Source of the DNA: Desulfohalobium retbaense DSM 5692
Lineage (GTDB): Bacteria; Desulfobacterota; Desulfovibrionia; Desulfovibrionales; Desulfohalobiaceae
Length of the DNA: 64,000 bases
Direction: 5' to 3'
Assembly (NCBI RefSeq): GCF_000024325.1
Contig: NC_013223.1
Span: forward strand, 1,980,001-2,044,000
Shown here: piece after piece, positions 27,819-38,170 of the stretch
How the letters are laid out: each line of letters starts with the position of its first letter
Numbering within the stretch: the first letter of the stretch is position 1
Notes under the pieces: generated by a model
Told to the model about the DNA's origin: nothing
The model's database searches: none
Seen by the model: only the letters and a program-made list of their open reading frames with translations
Translations under genes and position numbers: made by a program

Positions 27819-28469
27819 TCAGCAGGAGGTTCCCATCTGCGGAAACTGAGCGGCCAGGTCGGCAAAGACGACCGGCAACCGTTCATGCATGGCGTGCAGC
27901 AAGGGCAGCATGACCTCACGAATCTGGGGATGCGCCGGACTATCGCACCGCAGACGAAATACATGCCGCCACTGCCGGAGATTGGCGGTCATAACCACTT
28001 CGGTTTTCAGGCTGTTGGGCAGCACCGAGCGCGCCTCCTGCGCCTTGGCCCCGGCTTCGATCAGGGCCAGATAATGGCGCTCGGCATCGCGCATGGCCGT
28101 TTCCCACATGCGGTAGGCCTCTGATCCTTCCTGCCAAAAACAGGGCCGGATAACCGTGATCTCATTGCCGAAACGCTCTTTGGCGTAGTTCGCGTAGCGG
28201 GTCGACTCCTGGGAAAAGGAGGCCAGCCGATGCCGGACCAGTTCATGGGAGACACCGCGATCGATCACAAAACGCACAGTGGCGCTGCCGTGTTCGATGA
28301 CGCTCTCATGGCCCATATTGATGATTCGACCGATGAATTCCTCGGCCGTTCCCTGGGATATACGGTGTTCGGACTTGTAGCAGGTCCGCCCCGCCTGTTC
28401 GATAAGACGCAGGACCTGGTCACTATTTTGCAGGGAGAGGATCTCGGCGGAAGGATCGATAATACGCAT
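27819..28469 (-). CDS. thyX: Flavin-dependent thymidylate synthase
   Basis: Makes dTMP from dUMP using methylene-tetrahydrofolate and FADH2. The 216 residues contain the ThyX motif RHRLASFSQESTRYANY (about 79-95; R-H-R-x7-S-x-R) and GHESVIEHG. No thyA is seen in the window. It ends close to the convergent spacer with the interrupted repeat and starts 12 bases after ruvB on the same strand, so it may be the last gene of a ruv transcript. Confidence 0.95.
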   Translation of the reverse strand: MRIIDPSAEILSLQNSDQVLRLIEQAGRTCYKSEHRISQGTAEEFIGRIINMGHESVIEHGSATVRFVIDRGVSHELVRHRLASFSQESTRYANYAKERFGNEITVIRPCFWQEGSEAYRMWETAMRDAERHYLALIEAGAKAQEARSVLPNSLKTEVVMTANLRQWRHVFRLRCDSPAHPQIREVMLPLLHAMHERLPVVFADLAAQFPQMGTSC

Positions 28470-28480
28470 AACTGGCCTTT

Positions 28481-29449
28481 TTACAGCAAAATTTTCAAGT
28501 GTTCGTAGGCCTTGGCCGTCAACACCCGCCCTCGGGGGGTACGCTTTAAAAATCCGCTCTGGATAAGATAGGGCTCATAGATATCTTCCAGGGTCCGGAC
28601 CTCTTCGCAGCAGGCCACAGCCAGGGTCTTGACGCCCACCGGCCCGCCTCCGAACTTCTCAACCATGGCCTGCAATATCTTGCGGTCCATCATGTCCAAC
28701 CCCAGCTGATCGACATCGAGGCGCTCCAAGGCAGCCGCGGCCTCCTCTGTGCCGATATGCTCAGCACCCTGAACCATGGCAAAATCGCGGACCCGGCGCA
28801 GGAGCCTGTTGGCGATGCGCGGCGTTCCCCGTGAACGGCGGCCGATCTCCAAGGCCCCGTCCGGAGATATGGCGATGGCCTGAATCTGGGCCGAACGCTG
28901 AACGATGCGGGCCAGGTCTTCCGAGGTATAATATTCCAGCCGGCACATCACCCCGAACCGGTCCCGCAGCGGCGAGCTCAGCAACCCCATACGCGTGGTG
29001 GCTCCGACCAGGGTAAACGGCTCGAGATCAATTTTGACCGTCCGCGCTCCCGGTCCCTGTCCCACCACGAGATCGAGCTTGAAATCCTCCAGAGCCGGAT
29101 AGAGCACCTCCTCCACACTGGCGGGCATACGATGGATTTCGTCGACAAAAAGGACGTCGTAGCGCTGGAGGTTGGTCAAAATAGCGGCGAGATCACCACT
29201 TCGTTCCATGACCGGCCCTGAGGTCGAGACCAGATTGACCCCCATTTCCGTGGCAATGATCTGGGCCAGTGTTGTCTTGCCCAAGCCGGGCTGACCAAAC
29301 AGCAACGTATGGTCCATAGCCTTGCCCCGTCCGCGCGCGGACTGGAGAAAGACCTGGAGATTGGCCCGCAGATCGTCCTGGCCAATGAATTCGTCCATCC
29401 GGCTTGGACGGACGCCTTCGTCAAGAGGGGAAGTATTCGGGTGTGTCAT
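28481..29449 (-). CDS. ruvB: Holliday junction branch-migration ATPase RuvB
   Basis: Hexameric AAA+ motor that drives branch migration with RuvA. The 322 residues have Walker [12 protein letters not shown] (about 52-62), Walker [11 protein letters not shown], sensor [18 protein letters not shown] and the C-terminal winged helix ending [12 protein letters not shown]. The start overlaps the ruvA stop by four bases. Length is slightly below E. coli (336). Confidence 0.97.
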   Translation of the reverse strand: MTHPNTSPLDEGVRPSRMDEFIGQDDLRANLQVFLQSARGRGKAMDHTLLFGQPGLGKTTLAQIIATEMGVNLVSTSGPVMERSGDLAAILTNLQRYDVLFVDEIHRMPASVEEVLYPALEDFKLDLVVGQGPGARTVKIDLEPFTLVGATTRMGLLSSPLRDRFGVMCRLEYYTSEDLARIVQRSAQIQAIAISPDGALEIGRRSRGTPRIANRLLRRVRDFAMVQGAEHIGTEEAAAALERLDVDQLGLDMMDRKILQAMVEKFGGGPVGVKTLAVACCEEVRTLEDIYEPYLIQSGFLKRTPRGRVLTAKAYEHLKILL

Positions 29450-30060
29450 TGTGTGTGGCGGGCCAGCCGCTTCAGACAGGCCCGAATGATTTCACCGACA
29501 TCCAGGTCGGGTTCCTGTTCCAAGATTTCGCTGAGCACGGGACGGACCTCCTCCTCGCTGTAACCGAGTCCGCACAAGCCCGACAAGGCATCCCCGAAAA
29601 CCGAACCACCGGATGCCGGTGTGGCCTGCGGTGTTCCCGGCACGGCTTCCCCTTCCCAGGCGGTCAGTTTGTCCTTGAGTTCCCACATGATCCGCTTGGC
29701 CGACTTAGGTCCGATACCGCTGACCCGGGTCAATGCGGCGGTGTCCTCTGTCTGGGCAATGCGGGCCAGTTCTTCCGGCGTGAACGTGGAGAGGATGGCC
29801 AACGAGGTTTTCGGCCCGAGTTTGGAGACCCCGAGCAATTCAGCAAAGACATCCCGCTCGGCAAGGCTCGCGAATCCGTACAACTCCAAGGCGTCCTCTC
29901 GCACCACCGTGTGCACAAAAAGCTCCGCTTCACTGCCCTGTTCCAGGCGCCCCAACGTCCCGGCCGTGGCCTGGACATCATACCCTACGCCGCCGGCCGT
30001 GGCCAGCAGGCAGTGGTCCTTTCTGATCCGAAGCACGTCGCCCTTGAGATAGCCGATCAT
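29446..30060 (-). CDS. ruvA: Holliday junction DNA-binding subunit RuvA
   Basis: Tetramer that grips the four-way junction and loads RuvB. The 204 residues start [10 protein letters not shown], with an OB fold, two helix-hairpin-helix motifs ([16 protein letters not shown] and [19 protein letters not shown], about 72-125) and a flexible linker before domain III that contacts RuvB ([12 protein letters not shown]). It sits between ruvC (75-base gap) and ruvB (overlap). Confidence 0.96.
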   Translation of the reverse strand: MIGYLKGDVLRIRKDHCLLATAGGVGYDVQATAGTLGRLEQGSEAELFVHTVVREDALELYGFASLAERDVFAELLGVSKLGPKTSLAILSTFTPEELARIAQTEDTAALTRVSGIGPKSAKRIMWELKDKLTAWEGEAVPGTPQATPASGGSVFGDALSGLCGLGYSEEEVRPVLSEILEQEPDLDVGEIIRACLKRLARHTQ

Positions 30061-30135
30061 GTTGCATTTTCCTGGGATACGGTTGGGTTGCGGGCTCGTT
30101 GCTCCCCGCCCGGGGATATCGGACCGAGCGGGCTG

Positions 30136-30657
30136 CTACCTCCCGGCGGCCGTCAAGCGAGAAAGTCGCCGCTGATTGCAATGGCACAGCGCCACAGCCA
30201 GGGCATCACTGCTGTCTTCAGCCCACTGCGGTTTGCAGCCGAGCATCTGCCCGACCATGAAGGCCACCTGGGATTTTTCCGCCCGGCCGGCCCCAACCAG
30301 TGTTTTTTTGACCACGGTCGGCGCGTATTCGGAGACATCAAGTCCGCGACTGCCGCAGGCGGCCAGCGCCGCGCCCCGGGCTTGGCCGAGCTTGAGAGCC
30401 GAAGCGGTATTCCGAGCGACGAAAACATCTTCAATTGCCGCTTCGTGGGGCGACCACCGGTCTATGACCACCGCAATCTGTGTGAGAAGCGCGCCCAGAC
30501 GGAGACTGAGTCCCTCCGAGGACTTGGGGCGGATGGTGCCAGTTTCCAGAAGTGTCAACTGCCCTGAACGTTCCCGGACCACCCCGAACCCAGTGCACCG
30601 GGAGCCGGGATCCAGGCCGAGCACCACCAGTCCATTTTCCGTGTCCACAATTGCCAC
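30136..30657 (-). CDS. ruvC: Holliday junction resolvase RuvC
   Basis: Endonuclease that cuts junctions held by RuvAB. The 173 residues keep the acidic active site: Asp in VVLGLDPGSRCTGFGV (about 11-26), Glu in AAIEDVFVARNTASALKLGQARG (about 74 onward) and the late Asp in WAEDSSDALAVALCH. ruvC heads the ruvC-ruvA-ruvB cluster and lies 9 bases after yebC, the usual arrangement. Confidence 0.95.
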   Translation of the reverse strand: MAIVDTENGLVVLGLDPGSRCTGFGVVRERSGQLTLLETGTIRPKSSEGLSLRLGALLTQIAVVIDRWSPHEAAIEDVFVARNTASALKLGQARGAALAACGSRGLDVSEYAPTVVKKTLVGAGRAEKSQVAFMVGQMLGCKPQWAEDSSDALAVALCHCNQRRLSRLTAAGR

Positions 30658-30666
30658 GCCTGAACG

Positions 30667-31416
30667 CTAGTTCGCGAGTTCTTCGAGCAGGTCGTCGGGC
30701 AGATCGAAATTGGCGTAGACCCGCTGGACATCATCGTGGTCGTCCAGGGCCTCATAGACCTTGAGGACCTTCGCCCCGGTCTCCTTGTCCACAGGCACCG
30801 TATTCTGGGGGACCATTGTCACGTCGGCTTCGGTATATTCCAGGCCCGCGGAGGTATAGGCTTCCTGGACCTCGCTCAGGGCCTCGGGCTCAGTGCGCAC
30901 TTCCCAGGTGTCACCGTCGTCCTTGACGTCGTCAGCTCCGGCCTCCAGACCGACTTCAAGCAATTGCTCCTCGTCGTAGCTTTCCTTCGGGAACCGCAAA
31001 ATGCCGCGGCGATCGAACATCCAGGCCACACAACCAGATTCCCCCAGACTGCCACCGCCTTTGCTCAAAATATGACGGATCTCAGCAACGGTACGGTTCT
31101 TATTGTCCGTGGCCGCCTCAATGAGCATGGCTACGCCGCCGGGCGCGTACCCCTCGTACATGATTTCCTCGATGCTCTCAGCACCGATTTCCCCGGTTCC
31201 CTTTTTGATCGCTGTTTCGATCTTGTCCTTGGGCAGGTTGACCGATTTCGCCGACTCAACGGCAGCGCGCAGACGGGAGTTGCCGTCCAGATCCCCGCCA
31301 CCCAACTTCGCGGCAAGCATGATTTCTTTGGTCACCCGGGTGAAGATCTTGCCCCGTTTGGCGTCCTGAGCGCCTTTCCGGCGTTTGATATTTGCCCATT
31401 TACTGTGTCCGGCCAT
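30667..31416 (-). CDS. yebC: YebC/TACO1-family protein
   Basis: A 249-residue member of the YebC/PmpR/TACO1 family, described as a DNA-binding regulator and, more recently, as a translation factor that relieves stalling. Typical landmarks are [20 protein letters not shown] at the start, [17 protein letters not shown], and acidic C-terminal [17 protein letters not shown]. Start ATG 31416 follows AAGGAGGCTTCTTC. It directly precedes ruvC, as in many bacteria. Confidence 0.95.
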   Translation of the reverse strand: MAGHSKWANIKRRKGAQDAKRGKIFTRVTKEIMLAAKLGGGDLDGNSRLRAAVESAKSVNLPKDKIETAIKKGTGEIGAESIEEIMYEGYAPGGVAMLIEAATDNKNRTVAEIRHILSKGGGSLGESGCVAWMFDRRGILRFPKESYDEEQLLEVGLEAGADDVKDDGDTWEVRTEPEALSEVQEAYTSAGLEYTEADVTMVPQNTVPVDKETGAKVLKVYEALDDHDDVQRVYANFDLPDDLLEELAN

Positions 31417-31570
31417 GAAGAAGCCTCCTTAGCTCCTGGTCTATGTGTGAGTACCAGTCATCAATCGCTGTATGCCCATGGGGCGGGAGATGTCCGGAAA
31501 CCGGTAAAAACGCAAGCCAGAACACTTCTGGCGCCCCCGCCTTTCTACTTGGAATCGCCAAAGCCAGTGG

Positions 31571-32170
31571 TCACTCCTGCCCCTTGAACCCGAACCCCAT
31601 GACGAAAATTTCCTTGCTCTCCGCCCGGGAGCTTTTCGGTTTGGCGGTCTTGACCTTTTTGAAATACTGCCGGAGATCGCTCACGTATTGTGGCACATCC
31701 GGACCTTCAAAAATCTTGACCACAAACGTGCCCCCGGGGGTCTTCAATGTATCCAGTGCCACATCCCGAGCCATCTCGGCCAGTTCCAGAGAACGGGCCT
31801 GATCGGTGATTTTGACCCCGGTGGTTTTGGGCGCCATATCACTGAGTACAACATCAAATGGCGCCTGGCTGCCCATGACTTCGGCAAACCGGGGCGAGGG
31901 GTGGAGCAGATCATCCTGCAAGGCCGTGACATGGTCCGGCAGTTCGATGTCGATAGCTTGAAGATCCACGGCAACGACCCGTCCGGCTGCGCCCGTTTTT
32001 TTCGCGGCAAAAAGGGTCCACGACCCCGGAGCGGCGCCGAGATCCAGAATCCGTTGCCCTTTGGCCAGGAATTGAAAACGTTTGTCCAATTCCTGGAGCT
32101 TATACACGGAGCGTGCCGGATAATTGTCCTGCTTCGCGCGTTTGAAATAGTGGTCGCGGTATTTCTTCAT
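31571..32170 (-). CDS. rlmE: 23S rRNA 2'-O-ribose methyltransferase (U2552), RlmE
   Basis: Heat-shock FtsJ/RrmJ-type enzyme methylating U2552 in the ribosomal A loop. The 199 residues show [16 protein letters not shown] near the start, the SAM motif [10 protein letters not shown], a [12 protein letters not shown] motif holding the catalytic aspartate, and [12 protein letters not shown] with the catalytic lysine. I start at ATG 32170; a TTG eight codons upstream is possible. A 154-base spacer separates it from yebC. Confidence 0.92.
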   Translation of the reverse strand: MKKYRDHYFKRAKQDNYPARSVYKLQELDKRFQFLAKGQRILDLGAAPGSWTLFAAKKTGAAGRVVAVDLQAIDIELPDHVTALQDDLLHPSPRFAEVMGSQAPFDVVLSDMAPKTTGVKITDQARSLELAEMARDVALDTLKTPGGTFVVKIFEGPDVPQYVSDLRQYFKKVKTAKPKSSRAESKEIFVMGFGFKGQE

Positions 32171-32323
32171 ACGAGATGGGTCCCTTGTCGCCAATGTGGG
32201 TCCGGAGGATAGCCTAAAGCTGTTTCGTAGCCAAGCCGCCTTATGTGCCTCATACCACGACAGGTGTCAAAACGCGGGGGTTGACCCACCCGGGCAAAGT
32301 CGCTAAAAATCGGGTCTTCTTTC

Positions 32324-32399
32324 GGGGGCGTAGCTCAGCTGGGAGAGCGCAGCGTTCGCAACGCTGAGGTCGTGGGTTCGATCCCCATCGCCTCCACCA
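32324..32399 (+). tRNA. tRNA-Ala (CGC)
   Basis: Acceptor GGGGGCG/CGCCTCC, D-arm AGCTCAGCTGGGAGAGC, anticodon loop TTCGCAA (CGC), T-arm GTGGGTTCGATCCCCAT and encoded CCA. It lies alone between leftward rlmE and the leftward transketolase gene, and a strong terminator follows. Confidence 0.94.
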
Positions 32400-32410
32400 A
32401 GAAAAATGAA

Positions 32411-32445
32411 GGGGCTGCAAGTCAATACTTGCAGCCCCTTTTTGC
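32411..32445 (+). terminator. Intrinsic terminator after tRNA-Ala
   Basis: GGGGCTGCAAG and CTTGCAGCCCC pair perfectly around TCAATA, followed by five Ts. On the other strand it could also stop leftward transcription from the transketolase gene. Confidence 0.92.
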
Positions 32446-32482
32446 GTCTCGACATTTCCTACTCGATCTCGCCCTTCAAAAA

Positions 32483-34843
32483 TCACGCTCGCAGGGAAAG
32501 ATACCTGTAGATCGCTGCCAGCTGGCCCCGGGCGTCGAGACCAGCTTGGCCAAGGACCTGCTCCGCCCGGCCGCTACCCGGATAATGCCCCTCGGCAAAG
32601 GGGTGCAGCGAGCATTGCCGGCCCAGCGGCGACGTCACCCAGCGATACAATGTCGGCAGGGTGAAACCGGTGATCCCCATGGCGCGCTCAGCCGCACGGA
32701 CGGAAAAAACCTCCTCCTGCTCTCGCGGCTCCAGGCTATCGAATAATTCAGCACTGGAGACCACAAAAACCTGGGGATCGATTCCATCGGCAATCAGCTG
32801 AGGCAGAACATCGTTGACAAAGGTCAGGGTCACGCCGCTGCCCTGCAAGACGAGGACAATATCCGGCTCGCCCCCGCTCTCGCGCAGACAATAAAGCCCC
32901 TGGACCGCTGCAGAAACCGGCGCCAAGCCCAACGCTTCGCGGTCTGGAACCGTCTCTTTCGGGCGAGTCACAAACGGGGCGATGACTGCCGGGCGCAACG
33001 CCAGGCTCCGGGCTAATAACGGAAAAACTTCGGCCGGTTCCCACGGCGTCAGGGTCACACACGCCTCGGCCGGGAAATTGCCCTGGAGTAGCTGCAAGGC
33101 CTGGGGATCAGCGTGCGTTGGCCCGTCCTCGCCAGTCTTCAAACCGGCGTGGCCGCAAACCATAACCAGGGGCAGCGGGGGTTCGCCGGTGCGCTCGGCA
33201 CGGGCTTGGCATGAGATGGCGTGCAGTCGCGCAGCGATATGCCCCAATGGGGCCATAAACGCCCCATACGAAGAACCGACCCCGAGATACCGCCGCGTAG
33301 CCGCAAGCCCAGCGATCATCCCAGCCATATTGTCTTCACAGATCCCGCCGGCGGCAAACAGCCGCGTGTCTGGGTTGTCCCGGCTCTGGTACAATCCCTG
33401 GGGCCAGTCGCGCCCGGCCTGGCTGACGCTGGTCGAATCAAGGAGATCGGCCGAGGAGGTGAGAACCGCCCCACCGGCGACCCTGTTCCAGTAGCCGAGA
33501 GCCTTGCCCAGAGCCCCGCGCAAGGTTTCCGAAGAATTGGGGGCCACGGCCATATCCGACGGAACAGTGCTGCCCAAACGTCCTGCCGCCTGTCCAATTG
33601 CCTCCACATTCGGGGGCGAAGAAAACCGGGACTGACGCCCCTGTTCCAGGAGGCGCTCTCTGGCCTGCTGCACTCCGCCAGCCAGCCAGCGGCAGCATGC
33701 GGGCGCCTCACCGAGCAGGGAGCGAACTTGTTCCAATGCTTGCCAAAAACAGGCTTCCCTGATCTCGTCGCCGTCAGCGGAGGCACAGGCCGGCACCTCG
33801 GCGGCGGAACAGGAAGGAAGGTTGCCGTGCAATTCCTGCAAAACCGGTTCCAGGAGTTCGTAAAACGAGGTCGAACACAAGGCATGCCCAGCCCCATGCG
33901 ATTTGCGGCCTTCAATACCGTATTGCCACCCTTTGGTCGTGCGGTAGACGATGGCCGTAGGCTGGCCGTTGGAGAAGGACAACGCCTTGGCCTGAGCCCG
34001 ATCGATGCCCGACCAATCGGTGCCGTCTTCGACGCAGATGACGTTCCAGTCGTGCAGGCGGAGCAGTTCCGCTGGCTCCCACTGGACGTATTGACCGGGG
34101 CCGGCAGCATCGCGGCAGACACGATCCACATCAATGGAGGACTGGTTCCAGTCCAGATGGAGCACGAGATTGTCCAGGCCAGCCGTGCCAGCGCTGGCCA
34201 GGGCTTCGCTGACCCGTCCCGGCGTCAGACCGCCCTCGCCTTCGACCACATGGACCCGCGGGGCATTGTCCCCATAGTAATCCTTGAACCCCAGAGCCAG
34301 GCCGATCGCACCGCACAGGCCGACTCCTGAAGCGCCTGTGGCCAGCGGGACAAATGGGGTGGCCGGAGTCGGGTGCCCGTCCAGGGACTTGGCCTGGAAC
34401 CGGTGCCGCAGCGGGGTCATCGAGGCCGGATTGCGCCGAAAGCCAAGCAGATCCTCAAGCCGCAGGCGTTGCTGCCACAACTCCGGCAATATCCCGGGCG
34501 CATACTGGGCGGCGATTTCATCACGCAGGGCCCACATGGCATAGAGCCCCAGCGCCTTGTGCCCGGCGGCAAAAACAATCTGGTCGGCGGCGGCCTCGTC
34601 CGGGGCGCCGAGATCGTAATCCATATGGTTCCAGATCAAATTGGCCACGAACCGGCCGCAGGAAATCGAGCCGCCGGGATGTCCCGAAGTTGGGACATAG
34701 TTATAGAGCATCGCGCAAAGTGCCCGATAAACAGCATCGAAATGCTCCAGATACGCACGTTCATCGCTTGTCAGTCCCGTGGTTGACGGGATATCTTCGC
34801 CATCCAGCCATTGACCGCGCCGCGGTCCCCATGTACAGCCCAT
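32483..34843 (-). CDS. Transketolase-family protein, divergent
   Basis: A 786-residue two-domain thiamine-diphosphate enzyme. The N-terminal half has a YVPTSGHPGGSISCGRF segment in place of the usual GHPG-P-G loop, GHKALGLYAMWAL, and a TPP motif beginning GEGGLTPGR where most transketolases have GDG. The pyrimidine domain has CGHAGLKTGEDGPTHADPQA. It is longer than usual (~660) and clearly divergent, so the sugar-phosphate substrates cannot be assumed. ATG 34843 has GGAAGGAGAACACC upstream; an eight-codon extension is less likely. It stands alone, with no pentose-phosphate genes beside it. Confidence 0.78.
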   Translation of the reverse strand: MGCTWGPRRGQWLDGEDIPSTTGLTSDERAYLEHFDAVYRALCAMLYNYVPTSGHPGGSISCGRFVANLIWNHMDYDLGAPDEAAADQIVFAAGHKALGLYAMWALRDEIAAQYAPGILPELWQQRLRLEDLLGFRRNPASMTPLRHRFQAKSLDGHPTPATPFVPLATGASGVGLCGAIGLALGFKDYYGDNAPRVHVVEGEGGLTPGRVSEALASAGTAGLDNLVLHLDWNQSSIDVDRVCRDAAGPGQYVQWEPAELLRLHDWNVICVEDGTDWSGIDRAQAKALSFSNGQPTAIVYRTTKGWQYGIEGRKSHGAGHALCSTSFYELLEPVLQELHGNLPSCSAAEVPACASADGDEIREACFWQALEQVRSLLGEAPACCRWLAGGVQQARERLLEQGRQSRFSSPPNVEAIGQAAGRLGSTVPSDMAVAPNSSETLRGALGKALGYWNRVAGGAVLTSSADLLDSTSVSQAGRDWPQGLYQSRDNPDTRLFAAGGICEDNMAGMIAGLAATRRYLGVGSSYGAFMAPLGHIAARLHAISCQARAERTGEPPLPLVMVCGHAGLKTGEDGPTHADPQALQLLQGNFPAEACVTLTPWEPAEVFPLLARSLALRPAVIAPFVTRPKETVPDREALGLAPVSAAVQGLYCLRESGGEPDIVLVLQGSGVTLTFVNDVLPQLIADGIDPQVFVVSSAELFDSLEPREQEEVFSVRAAERAMGITGFTLPTLYRWVTSPLGRQCSLHPFAEGHYPGSGRAEQVLGQAGLDARGQLAAIYRYLSLRA

Positions 34844-35256
34844 GGTGTTCTCCTTCCAGTTTGCCACGCTTCAAAGAGGTTCGCCGTTCCTGGCGGGTAT
34901 CTACCTGTTCTCCTTTTGCAAAGTAAAGAGGGATAGGATACAGCTCCCGGTGGTCCCGGCTTGCGCCAGCAAGGCCTGAAATCAAGCCACCGAACAGTTC
35001 CCAATGGCAGACATTGGAGACGTGCCTCTGCGTAGGCTTCAATTTTGAACGTTTCCTCGCCGCTACTTGGGCTGTTCCACGGCCAGCCAGACAAGGGACC
35101 TTTTTCAGCTGTCAGGTACGCCGGCATCCTCCCTGTATGCCGGGAGAACACACAACCCAGACATTCTGTGCCACAGGCCGCGCTCCGCGCCACCGCATGT
35201 CCGGCGGAAACCGCCCTCGACACGAACAAACCGGCCTGTACAACCAAGGATCGTGT
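34844..35256. other. Divergent non-coding spacer, transketolase / TraB gene
   Basis: The 413 bases carry promoters for both flanking genes, though none could be assigned confidently. Around 34995-35080 there are fragments (CCCAATGGCAG, TTTTGAACG, CTACTTGGG) that may be a very decayed member of the 150-bp repeat family in reverse orientation. Confidence 0.4.
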
Positions 35257-36435
35257 ATGTCGGACACCCCTTCTTCACTTCCCGAAAACATCCAACACGT
35301 CCAACTGGCAGATAAAGAGGTCTACCTCCTGGGCACCGCGCATGTCTCTCCAAGCAGCGTCCAGGACGTCCAGGACAGTGTGGCCGCGCTTAGTCCGGAC
35401 ACCATCTGTATCGAGCTCTGTCCCTCGCGCTACCAGGCCATGCGCAACCAGGACGCCTGGAAAAAGATGGATATCCTGCGCGTGCTTAAGGAACGCAAGG
35501 CCGTACTGCTTTTAGCCCAACTCCTGATGACCGCGTTTTATCGCAAACTGGGCGAACAACTCGGTGTCCAACCCGGCGCCGAAATGCTCGAAGGTGCCCG
35601 GCAGGCAGACGCCACCGGAGCCCATCTCGTGCTGGCCGATCGCGACGTGCAGATCACCCTGCGGCGGGTTTGGGGCTACCTCTCCTGGTGGCAAAAAATC
35701 AAAATGGCCTTTCAGATCATGGTCTCCCTGCTGGCCGCAGACGGCGTCGACGCCGAGCAGGTTGAATCTTTGAAAGAACAGGACCAGCTTGAAGCGGTCA
35801 TGGAAAGTTTCGGCAAATCTCTCCCCGAGGTCAAAAAGCGGCTCATTGATGAGCGCGACATCTACCTGGCGGAAAAAATCCGTCGCGCCCCAGGGCAAAA
35901 AATCCTGGCCGTGGTTGGCGCCGGGCATGTCGCCGGCATCCGCGAGGCCGTGCATGAGGAAAACGACCTGGCCCCTTTGGAAACAACGCCGCCGAAATCG
36001 GTCTGGCCCACAGTATTGAAGTGGGCGATTCCGGCGCTGATCATCGGCCTGCTGGTTTACGGATTTTTCCAGGGCGGCGCCGCCCATTCCATTGAATCCA
36101 TCTCCATCTGGATCCTGGTCAACGGGGTTTTGTCCTCTCTGGGCGCAGCCCTGGCCCTGGCCCATCCCTTGACTATCCTGATCACCTTTGTTGCGGCCCC
36201 ACTGACCAGTCTCAATCCCATGTTCGCAGCCGGCTGGGCGGCCGGCATCGTCCAGGCCTGGGTCCGGCGTCCGACCGTCACCGACCTTGAAGATCTGCCT
36301 CTGGCTCTGACCAGCATCAAGGCCTTCTGGTTCAACCCGGTTTGCCGAATCCTTCTCGTTGTGGTACTGGCCAATCTCGGGAGCTCGTTGGGATCCTTCG
36401 TCGCCGGAAGCTGGATTGCTGTGCGAAGCTTTTAA
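35257..36435 (+). CDS. TraB/PrgY-family membrane protein
   Basis: A 392-residue protein with the family motifs VYLLGTAHVSPSSVQDV (about 22-38) and AVVGAGHVAGIREAV (about 220-234), conserved glutamate IELCPSRYQAM, and a C-terminal membrane domain of about four helices (from residue ~250: LKWAIPALIIGLLVYGF, GVLSSLGAALALAHPLTIL and others). TraB/PrgY proteins have been linked to peptide-pheromone shutdown in enterococci, and a relationship to TIKI/EreA-type putative metalloproteases is suggested. The function here is unknown. Start ATG 35257 after CCAAGGATCGTGT. Confidence 0.82.
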   Translation: MSDTPSSLPENIQHVQLADKEVYLLGTAHVSPSSVQDVQDSVAALSPDTICIELCPSRYQAMRNQDAWKKMDILRVLKERKAVLLLAQLLMTAFYRKLGEQLGVQPGAEMLEGARQADATGAHLVLADRDVQITLRRVWGYLSWWQKIKMAFQIMVSLLAADGVDAEQVESLKEQDQLEAVMESFGKSLPEVKKRLIDERDIYLAEKIRRAPGQKILAVVGAGHVAGIREAVHEENDLAPLETTPPKSVWPTVLKWAIPALIIGLLVYGFFQGGAAHSIESISIWILVNGVLSSLGAALALAHPLTILITFVAAPLTSLNPMFAAGWAAGIVQAWVRRPTVTDLEDLPLALTSIKAFWFNPVCRILLVVVLANLGSSLGSFVAGSWIAVRSF

Positions 36436-36676
36436 GCCACAGTATCCCGGTCCAATCAAAAATCCTTCGCTTTCGGAACCCAAATTCCGGAAGGGTCAAG
36501 CATCCCCCGGCAGGCCTGAGAAAACCGCGACACGGCAAAGATTTGATACGCGGTGACACATTGAGAACCAGCATGCAATCCGGGGCCTCGCTTCCGGCGC
36601 GGTTTCCCGTATTCAAAACCCAAACCCATTTTCCGCCACGCCTTTCGTGGCCGAATACGAAACACCAAGAGCATTT

Positions 36677-38170
36677 ATGACCGATCAATACGCCTCGAAC
36701 GCTTCCCAGTCCAAACACGAATATTCCGCCACCTCGCTGGAGGACCTTTCTCCGCGCATACAAGAGGCTTGCCGCTCAGCCGGCTGGTCCAGCTTGGCTC
36801 CGGTGCAGGCCAGAAGCATACCGGTTCTGCTGCGCGGTGACGACCTCATGGTCCAATCCCGGACCGGCAGCGGCAAGACCGGAGCCTTTCTCCTGCCCAT
36901 GCTGGAACGCCTGAACCCGGATCAAGCCGCCTGTCAGGCCTTGATCCTCGTCCCCACTCGGGAACTGGCCCGGCAGGTCCACGCCGAGGCCCAGACGTTA
37001 TTCAAGGGTTCAGGACTTCGCACAGCCGCTGTCTTTGGCGGAGTTGGCTATAAAGAACAATTCGACGCTCTGCGTGAAGGCGCCCATGTCGTTGTAGGCA
37101 CCCCGGGGCGGATCCTCGACCACCTGCTCAAAGGCAGTTTCGCCACCAAAAAACTGCGTATCCTGGTCATGGACGAAGCCGATCGGATGTTATCCATGGG
37201 GTTTTACCAGGACATGGTCCAGATCCGGGGCTATCTTCCGCAATCCGTTGAAAGCAGCTACCTCTTCTCTGCCACATTTCCCTCTCACGTCCTGCGCCTG
37301 TCGAGTCAGTTTCTGATCGATCCCGGTTTTTTGAGCCTCAGCAGCGACACCCTCAACGTCGCAGAGATCGAGCATTCCTACTATGTGGTTCCCGCGGTGC
37401 AGCGCGAACGGAGCCTGCTGCGCATTCTGGAATATCTCAATCCGGTTTCGGCGCTTATTTTCTGCAATACGAAAAGTGATGTTCAATTCGTGACCACGGT
37501 CCTGCAACGTTTTGGCCTCGACGCGGACCAGTTGACCTCGGACCTGCGACAAAACAAACGCGACCAGGTCCTTGGACGCATCAAGGCCGGAAACCTGCGT
37601 CTTCTCGTGGCCACGGATGTCGCTGCCCGGGGGATCGACATCCCCGATCTTTCCCATGTCATCCAGTACCAGCCTTCGGAAGACCCCGAACTCTATGTCC
37701 ACCGGGCTGGGCGGACCGGACGTGCTGGCGCCAGCGGCGAGGCGGTGACCCTCGTGGCCGGGATGGAGAAGATCAAGCTCAATCAGGTCGCCAAAAAATT
37801 CCGCATCCCGCTGCAGGAGCAGGAACTGCCTTCGGAGGAAACAGTCAACGATATGGTCGGGCAACGGTTGACCGCTATCCTCGAAGCTGAACTCCGCTCC
37901 CGTGATCTTGTCCAGCAGGAACGCGCCAAGCGATTTGTCAAACTCGCCAGAGAACTGGGCCAAAACGACGACGCCGCCATGTTGCTGGGCATGCTCCTTG
38001 ACGAAGCAGCGCAAAAAGCAAGCCAGGGGCCAGCCGCACCAAGCGAAGAGGAACCTCCTTCCGAGCCAAAGCAGGACAAGCCCAAAGCCAACAAGAAACG
38101 GCGGCGGCCTCGCCGGAAAAAAACTCGCCAGTCCTCCGATAACGACAGCAATTCCTCGCAGGGCAACTGA
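36677..38170 (+). CDS. DEAD-box ATP-dependent RNA helicase
   Basis: A 497-residue RNA helicase: Q-motif region SLAPVQARSIPVLL, motif I SRTGSGKT (about 61-68), Ia PTRELARQ, II MDEADRML (a DEAD box), III SATF, IV ALIFCNTKSD, and VI HRAGRTGRAG. The C-terminus is a long basic low-complexity tail (KANKKRRRPRRKKTRQ, then S/N-rich), suited to RNA binding. The same-strand gene after a 430-base gap encodes an RRM RNA-binding protein; the two may both serve cold-shock or ribosome functions. Start ATG 36677; an in-frame GTG ten codons upstream is less likely. Confidence 0.93.
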   Translation: MTDQYASNASQSKHEYSATSLEDLSPRIQEACRSAGWSSLAPVQARSIPVLLRGDDLMVQSRTGSGKTGAFLLPMLERLNPDQAACQALILVPTRELARQVHAEAQTLFKGSGLRTAAVFGGVGYKEQFDALREGAHVVVGTPGRILDHLLKGSFATKKLRILVMDEADRMLSMGFYQDMVQIRGYLPQSVESSYLFSATFPSHVLRLSSQFLIDPGFLSLSSDTLNVAEIEHSYYVVPAVQRERSLLRILEYLNPVSALIFCNTKSDVQFVTTVLQRFGLDADQLTSDLRQNKRDQVLGRIKAGNLRLLVATDVAARGIDIPDLSHVIQYQPSEDPELYVHRAGRTGRAGASGEAVTLVAGMEKIKLNQVAKKFRIPLQEQELPSEETVNDMVGQRLTAILEAELRSRDLVQQERAKRFVKLARELGQNDDAAMLLGMLLDEAAQKASQGPAAPSEEEPPSEPKQDKPKANKKRRRPRRKKTRQSSDNDSNSSQGN

